A DNA stretch of 64,000 nucleotides from DATJPR01 sp963752915. Lineage in GTDB: Bacteria > Bacteroidota > Ignavibacteria > UBA10030 > UBA6906. Below are positions 60,594 to 64,000 of the stretch, in pieces. Within the stretch, counting starts at the first letter, position 1. Every line of letters begins with the position of its first letter. The translations under genes and the position numbers were made by a program. The notes under the pieces were generated by a model, which was given only the letters and a program-made list of their open reading frames with translations, ran no database searches and was not told the origin of the DNA. The DNA lies in the NCBI GenBank assembly GCA_963752915.1, contig CAVVZZ010000013.1:62001-126000 (forward strand), given 5' to 3'.

Positions 60594-62669
60594 ATGCACT
60601 GGACACACATCGTTTCATTCTCAGTGCTGCTCGTCGTCGCAATCACGATGTCTCCGGGCGGCACTGATCCCCGGATCGACCGGCTCATCGACGATCAGTG
60701 GAAATTCATGCGATCAAACCCCGTCGGCGCTTCGATGGTTCGCTTCGACGATTCGCACTGGGAACCGGTAACGCTGCCTCATACGTGGAATGCTCTCGAC
60801 GGGCAGGACGGAGGGAACGATTACTATCGGGGGACCGGCTGGTACCGAAAGGTTCTTCCTATTGAGGATTCGTTGCGATCGAAGCGGGTGTATCTTCGGT
60901 TTGAGGCTGCGTCTCTGGTGGCAACAGTGTTCGTCAATGGGACTGAGGTGGGCGCACACAACGGAGGGTTCGCGGCATTTTGCTTCGATATCACCTCCGC
61001 GGTCAAATTCGGAGAACCCAATCTCATTGCGGTCAGGGTGAACAATGCGCGGAATACCGAGGTATCGCCGTTGAGCGGAGACTTCACCGTGTTCGGGGGG
61101 ATCTACCGGAATGTCCACCTCCTGTTCCTGAATCCGCTTTCGATCACACCGCTTGACCATGGATCGTCCGGGGTATACCTCAGGCAGAAACACATCGATC
61201 CTTCGAGTGCTCAAGTTGAGGCTGTTGTCATGGTGCGGAATGGGGAGGAGCGTCCCGGGACCGCGAAGATTCAGTGGTCTGTCATGGAGAAGGGGGGAAA
61301 GGTCGTTGTCAGGAAGGATTCAACCGTCACCATCGACGCGATGACGACGACGGCGGTGCGCGCGGATCTCACGCTCGCGAGCCCCCACCTCTGGCAGGGC
61401 CGGGTGGATCCGTACCTTTACACTGTGAGGACGGAACTTTCAGGAGACGGTAACCTCCTCGACAGGGTCGACCAACCCCTGGGTCTGCGACGCTACACCG
61501 TTGATCCGGAGCGGGGTTTCTTTCTCAACGGCAAATCCTATCCGCTTCACGGCGTCAACCGGCACCAGGACAGGGTGAATATGGGCTGGGCGATAACGGA
61601 AAAGGAACAGAAAGAGGACTACGGCCTCATCGAAGAGCTCGGCTGCACAGTGGTGCGCCTGGCGCACTACCAACATGCGCAGGCGTTCTATGATCTCTGC
61701 GACAGGGGCGGGATGGTTGTGTGGGCGGAGCTGGCGCTGGTCGATCAGATCACCGAATCACAGCACTTCGTGGACAACTGCAAGCAGCAGCTGACAGAGT
61801 TGATTCTACAGAACTACAATCATCCCTCGATCTGCTTCTGGAGCATGGAGAATGAATTGATCCCCGACCCGAATCCCACCTACTACGGAAGCGTGGTCCG
61901 GGAGCTCCACGAACTGGCGAAGCGGTTGGACCCAACGCGGCTCACGACCGCCGCCAGCAGGGGAAACTACGATGGCACCGCTCTGATCAACACAGCCACC
62001 GATGTCATCGGCTACAATGTGTACAAGGGCTGGTATGAAGGGATGCCGGAGGATTTTGCGGTGTACGCGGATGAGCTGCACCGCCGTTTTCCACAGCGGG
62101 CGATGGCAATCAGCGAATACGGGGCGGGAGCCGGGACGACGCAGCATGAACTCCCTGCGGAAAAGCCGGTGCCCCAAGGTGCCTGGCATCCGGAGGAATG
62201 GCAGGCCACGGTGCATGAAATCATCTGGAAGGCGATGGCAAAGCGTCCGTTCCTCTGGGGGACATTTGTTTGGAACATGTTCGACTTTGCGTCTGACGGT
62301 CGGTCCGAGGGAGAGCAGCCCGGCCGCAATGACAAGGGGCTCGTGACCTATGATCGGAAAATCAGGAAGGACGCTTTCTACTTCTACAAATCATTCTGGA
62401 ATCCTCAGCCCATGGTTCATATCACCAGCAAACGGTATGATCCAAGGCCCTCGGGGAAGACCCTGTTCAAAGTGTATTCAAACCTTCCGGAAGTCCGCCT
62501 CACGATTGACGGCACCCCGCTCAAGATGGTTGACAACGACGGCAATATTTTCATCTGGAGGGATGTCGACGTGTCGCCGGGGACCCATACTGTCGTTGCG
62601 CGTGCGGGTGAATCGGACACGGCGATTGCGGACAGCTGCACATGGACCTTCAAAGAGCCGAACCACTGA
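60594..62669 (+). CDS. GH2 family beta-galactosidase-like enzyme
   Basis: The ATG at 60594 begins a hydrophobic signal-like segment (MHWTHIVSFSVLLVVAITMS); the 691-residue protein is probably exported. GH2 domains appear in order: sugar-binding jelly roll (LPHTWNALDGQDGGNDYYRG), immunoglobulin-like domain, and a barrel with the acid/base Glu421 in MENELI and nucleophile Glu508 in ISEYGAGA. HGVNRHQDRVNMGWA and VRLAHYQHA are also family signatures. A short C-terminal DUF4982-like domain follows (VYSNLPEVRLTIDG). It could trim galactan or arabinogalactan side chains of pectin. Last gene of operon 2. Confidence 0.88.
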   Translation: MHWTHIVSFSVLLVVAITMSPGGTDPRIDRLIDDQWKFMRSNPVGASMVRFDDSHWEPVTLPHTWNALDGQDGGNDYYRGTGWYRKVLPIEDSLRSKRVYLRFEAASLVATVFVNGTEVGAHNGGFAAFCFDITSAVKFGEPNLIAVRVNNARNTEVSPLSGDFTVFGGIYRNVHLLFLNPLSITPLDHGSSGVYLRQKHIDPSSAQVEAVVMVRNGEERPGTAKIQWSVMEKGGKVVVRKDSTVTIDAMTTTAVRADLTLASPHLWQGRVDPYLYTVRTELSGDGNLLDRVDQPLGLRRYTVDPERGFFLNGKSYPLHGVNRHQDRVNMGWAITEKEQKEDYGLIEELGCTVVRLAHYQHAQAFYDLCDRGGMVVWAELALVDQITESQHFVDNCKQQLTELILQNYNHPSICFWSMENELIPDPNPTYYGSVVRELHELAKRLDPTRLTTAASRGNYDGTALINTATDVIGYNVYKGWYEGMPEDFAVYADELHRRFPQRAMAISEYGAGAGTTQHELPAEKPVPQGAWHPEEWQATVHEIIWKAMAKRPFLWGTFVWNMFDFASDGRSEGEQPGRNDKGLVTYDRKIRKDAFYFYKSFWNPQPMVHITSKRYDPRPSGKTLFKVYSNLPEVRLTIDGTPLKMVDNDGNIFIWRDVDVSPGTHTVVARAGESDTAIADSCTWTFKEPNH

Positions 62670-62671
62670 CA

Positions 62672-62690
62672 CTCCGCGTCGAGTGCGGAG
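62672..62690. terminator. Hairpin between converging GH2 and DUF4340 genes
   Basis: CTCCGC (62672-62677) and GCGGAG (62685-62690) pair perfectly over a seven-base loop, three bases after the GH2 stop codon and about 35 bases from the end of the convergent DUF4340 gene. No T-run is present. It may serve both directions. Confidence 0.45.
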
Positions 62691-62725
62691 CGCCCGTAGC
62701 GAGCGTCCGTTTATCGTCGCCTGAA

Positions 62726-63625
62726 CTATTTGACGGCTGACGCCAGGGCAGGGACGAGGTCGGCTTTCCGCTTCAAGACTCCTTGTGCTTTCCAGTCATT
62801 CACGACATACCACTGGGGTGTAAGGGAGCTCTGAACGGAGTAGTTTCCCGTCTGCTTGTAGAACCGGAGGTCGATGCCGTTGACGGTCAGCGTCACCGTC
62901 GGACCCTTCGGCGGGGAAAACGTCGTATCGATAAACCCGTCGGCGGAGAACCCGCCAAGCGCTGCGATCATCGGGTCAATTTGCCCACCGGTGGCCTTCA
63001 CACCGTCGATTGTCCATCCGCTGTCGGCGCGGGCGAGCGTAAATGTTGTATCGCCATATGCGAATCGGACGCTTTGAATCTCATCCTGCTTGAGCGTCAG
63101 GATCGTCTTGTCCCGCCAGTCGTTCACACCCCGGGAAAATGTATAGGCAATCATCCCGTCCGCAAGGATCACATCGGGTGATCCATCTTTTCTCACATAC
63201 GTCTCGTTGAACGAGCTGCTGGGCTTTCCCACGATGAACGAGGCGAGCAGGGAGTTGCCTGCCGAAAGGCGGACACTCGTGCCCGTCGAATCCACTTTGA
63301 AGAGGGAATACCGCTCTGCGTTCGAGGAGACCACGTTCTTGACTGGAATTGACCGTGCCTTGCCGATCACGGCCGCCACCGCCGATTGGTCCGCGCGGTA
63401 CCGGAGCGGGGTCTCAAGCATCCAGGCGCCGTTGTCCTTCTTCAGGGTAACGGAGGCCTCGGTCGATCGCAGCTCGATCCGGTCGACTGCGGCGGAATCG
63501 AAACTCACCAGCATTGTTCCACTCGTGTCGCCTCCCGCGTGTTCTCCCGGTCGCTGCAGTACAACCACCGCAACGCCGATGAGGAGAACGAGGATTGCAA
63601 GAAGGGTCCAAGTTGATCGGGACAT
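62726..63625 (-). CDS. DUF4340 domain-containing membrane-anchored protein
   Basis: The 299-residue protein starts at the ATG on the complement of 63623-63625 (a TTG six codons upstream is possible). It has one N-terminal membrane helix (WTLLAILVLLIGVAVVVLQ) and then a periplasmic DUF4340 domain of repeated beta units: RIELRSTEASVTLKKDNGAW, ASFIVGKPSSSFNETYVR and FAYGDTTFTLARADSGWTID. DUF4340 genes typically lie next to GldG-type ABC transporter accessory genes, as here. It would be part of an envelope ABC complex; the cargo is unknown. Confidence 0.85.
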   Translation of the reverse strand: MSRSTWTLLAILVLLIGVAVVVLQRPGEHAGGDTSGTMLVSFDSAAVDRIELRSTEASVTLKKDNGAWMLETPLRYRADQSAVAAVIGKARSIPVKNVVSSNAERYSLFKVDSTGTSVRLSAGNSLLASFIVGKPSSSFNETYVRKDGSPDVILADGMIAYTFSRGVNDWRDKTILTLKQDEIQSVRFAYGDTTFTLARADSGWTIDGVKATGGQIDPMIAALGGFSADGFIDTTFSPPKGPTVTLTVNGIDLRFYKQTGNYSVQSSLTPQWYVVNDWKAQGVLKRKADLVPALASAVK

Positions 63626-63684
63626 AGTTCGTCTGCCCTGCAATGATTCGTGTTCGATGAAATGGGGTCGGGTTCTGGACCGGG

Positions 63685-64000
63685 TTATTGAAGCTTCTTC
63701 ATGAATTGCCGCTTCCTCCAGCGCGCCAGGCCGTATCCCAGCACAAGGAGCGGAGGCAGGATCATATTCGCATACTTGATCGCCTGTTTGGACCCGTCGG
63801 AAACCGGCTCGAGCGGCGGTTCGGAAACGTCTTTTGAACGAATGGCGATCAGTCCCGCGTCGTCGGCCAGGTAGTCCGTGAGATTGGCGAAGAAAGTGAT
63901 ATTGTCCCTGCTCGTCATTCTGTCTTTGACAAAATCCCCGTCGCCGATCACGACGATGCGTGTTTGCTGGCTCGTTGTGAGCGGGTTCGGAGCGGGCGGA
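63685..64000 (-). CDS. GldG-family ABC transporter auxiliary protein, C-terminal fragment
   Basis: The frame stays open to the right edge, so only the last about 104 residues are seen. TRIVVIGDGDFVKDRMTS followed by NITFFANLTDYLADDAGLIA is the end of an ABC_transp_aux/GldG domain. The sequence closes with one membrane helix (ANMILPPLLVLGYGLARW) and a basic tail (RKRQFMKKLQ). In Bacteroidota, GldG works with GldF and GldA in gliding and type IX secretion, but many related proteins act outside gliding. It is upstream of the DUF4340 gene with about 60 bases between them. Confidence 0.8.
   Translation of the reverse strand, partial: PPAPNPLTTSQQTRIVVIGDGDFVKDRMTSRDNITFFANLTDYLADDAGLIAIRSKDVSEPPLEPVSDGSKQAIKYANMILPPLLVLGYGLARWRKRQFMKKLQ

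Overview
The window reads as a GC-rich chromosome segment from a member of the Bacteroidota/Chlorobiota/Ignavibacteriota superphylum, most likely an Ignavibacteria-like bacterium. The best single clue is the C-terminal type IX secretion (Por/T9SS) sorting domain of the protein encoded at 38901-40595, with the NYPNPFNPST and GLYFYRI signatures common in that group. A TonB-dependent receptor, secreted polysaccharide hydrolases, multihaem cytochromes and a GldG-type protein fit this. The placement is inference from protein style; no rRNA, tRNA or other marker gene was seen.

Layout. 1-1346 (minus): the N-terminal part of a trehalose synthase-like glycosyltransferase and its DUF5752 partner. 1972-11884 (plus): tightly packed genes for secreted or cytoplasmic peptidases (S9 DPP-IV type, M24, M1), a GH36-like glycosidase, a D-2-hydroxyacid dehydrogenase and a TolB-like beta-propeller. 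11887-14788: an aldo/keto-reductase-like protein whose catalytic tetrad looks lost, a DUF350 membrane protein, a lytic transglycosylase and SerA. 14789-15393 is a repeat-rich spacer with a good promoter. 15394-22460: an MpaB/latex-clearing-type oxygenase, a seven-helix membrane protein resembling Pyr4-type terpene cyclases, and a 1742-residue Ser/Thr kinase-ATPase-GAF-PP2C signalling protein. 22488-26599 (minus): a 20-haem cytochrome, a 10-haem cytochrome and an outer-membrane beta-barrel, which look like a porin-cytochrome conduit. 26971-33843: GH89, a deformylase-like protein, a haem-binding protein and a PA14-containing GH3.

33940-62669 is the centrepiece: a pectin/hexuronate utilisation locus in two long plus-strand operons. 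Operon 1 has GH28, TonB receptor, T9SS-exported beta-helix protein, CE8 pectinesterase, tagaturonate epimerase UxaE, SDR fructuronate reductase, a LarA-like epimerase, 6-phosphogluconate dehydrogenase, KDG kinase and a HAD hydrolase. Operon 2 has UxaC, KduD, KduI, ExuT, a GH28-GH105 fusion, a LacI regulator, a DUF4350 protein, KDPG aldolase, a DUF4861 protein and GH2. Pectin would be de-esterified and cut outside the cell and imported through the TonB receptor and ExuT. Galacturonate would run UxaC-UxaE-UxuB to mannonate, and unsaturated uronates would run KduI-KduD-KdgK-Eda. No mannonate dehydratase (UxuA) is visible. Instead a LarA-like hydroxyacid epimerase and Gnd follow UxuB, suggesting a mannonate-to-gluconate-to-pentose-phosphate branch. 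A shared palindromic element (GTAACCGKTAAW) lies just downstream of the promoter region of both operons and is the likely site of the encoded LacI regulator.

Three genes (GH89, the haem-binding protein, the LarA homologue) are each interrupted by a single extra base in a two-base homopolymer, so assembly or sequencing error should be considered before calling them pseudogenes. The right end (62726-64000, minus) holds a DUF4340 protein and the C-terminus of a GldG-family protein.
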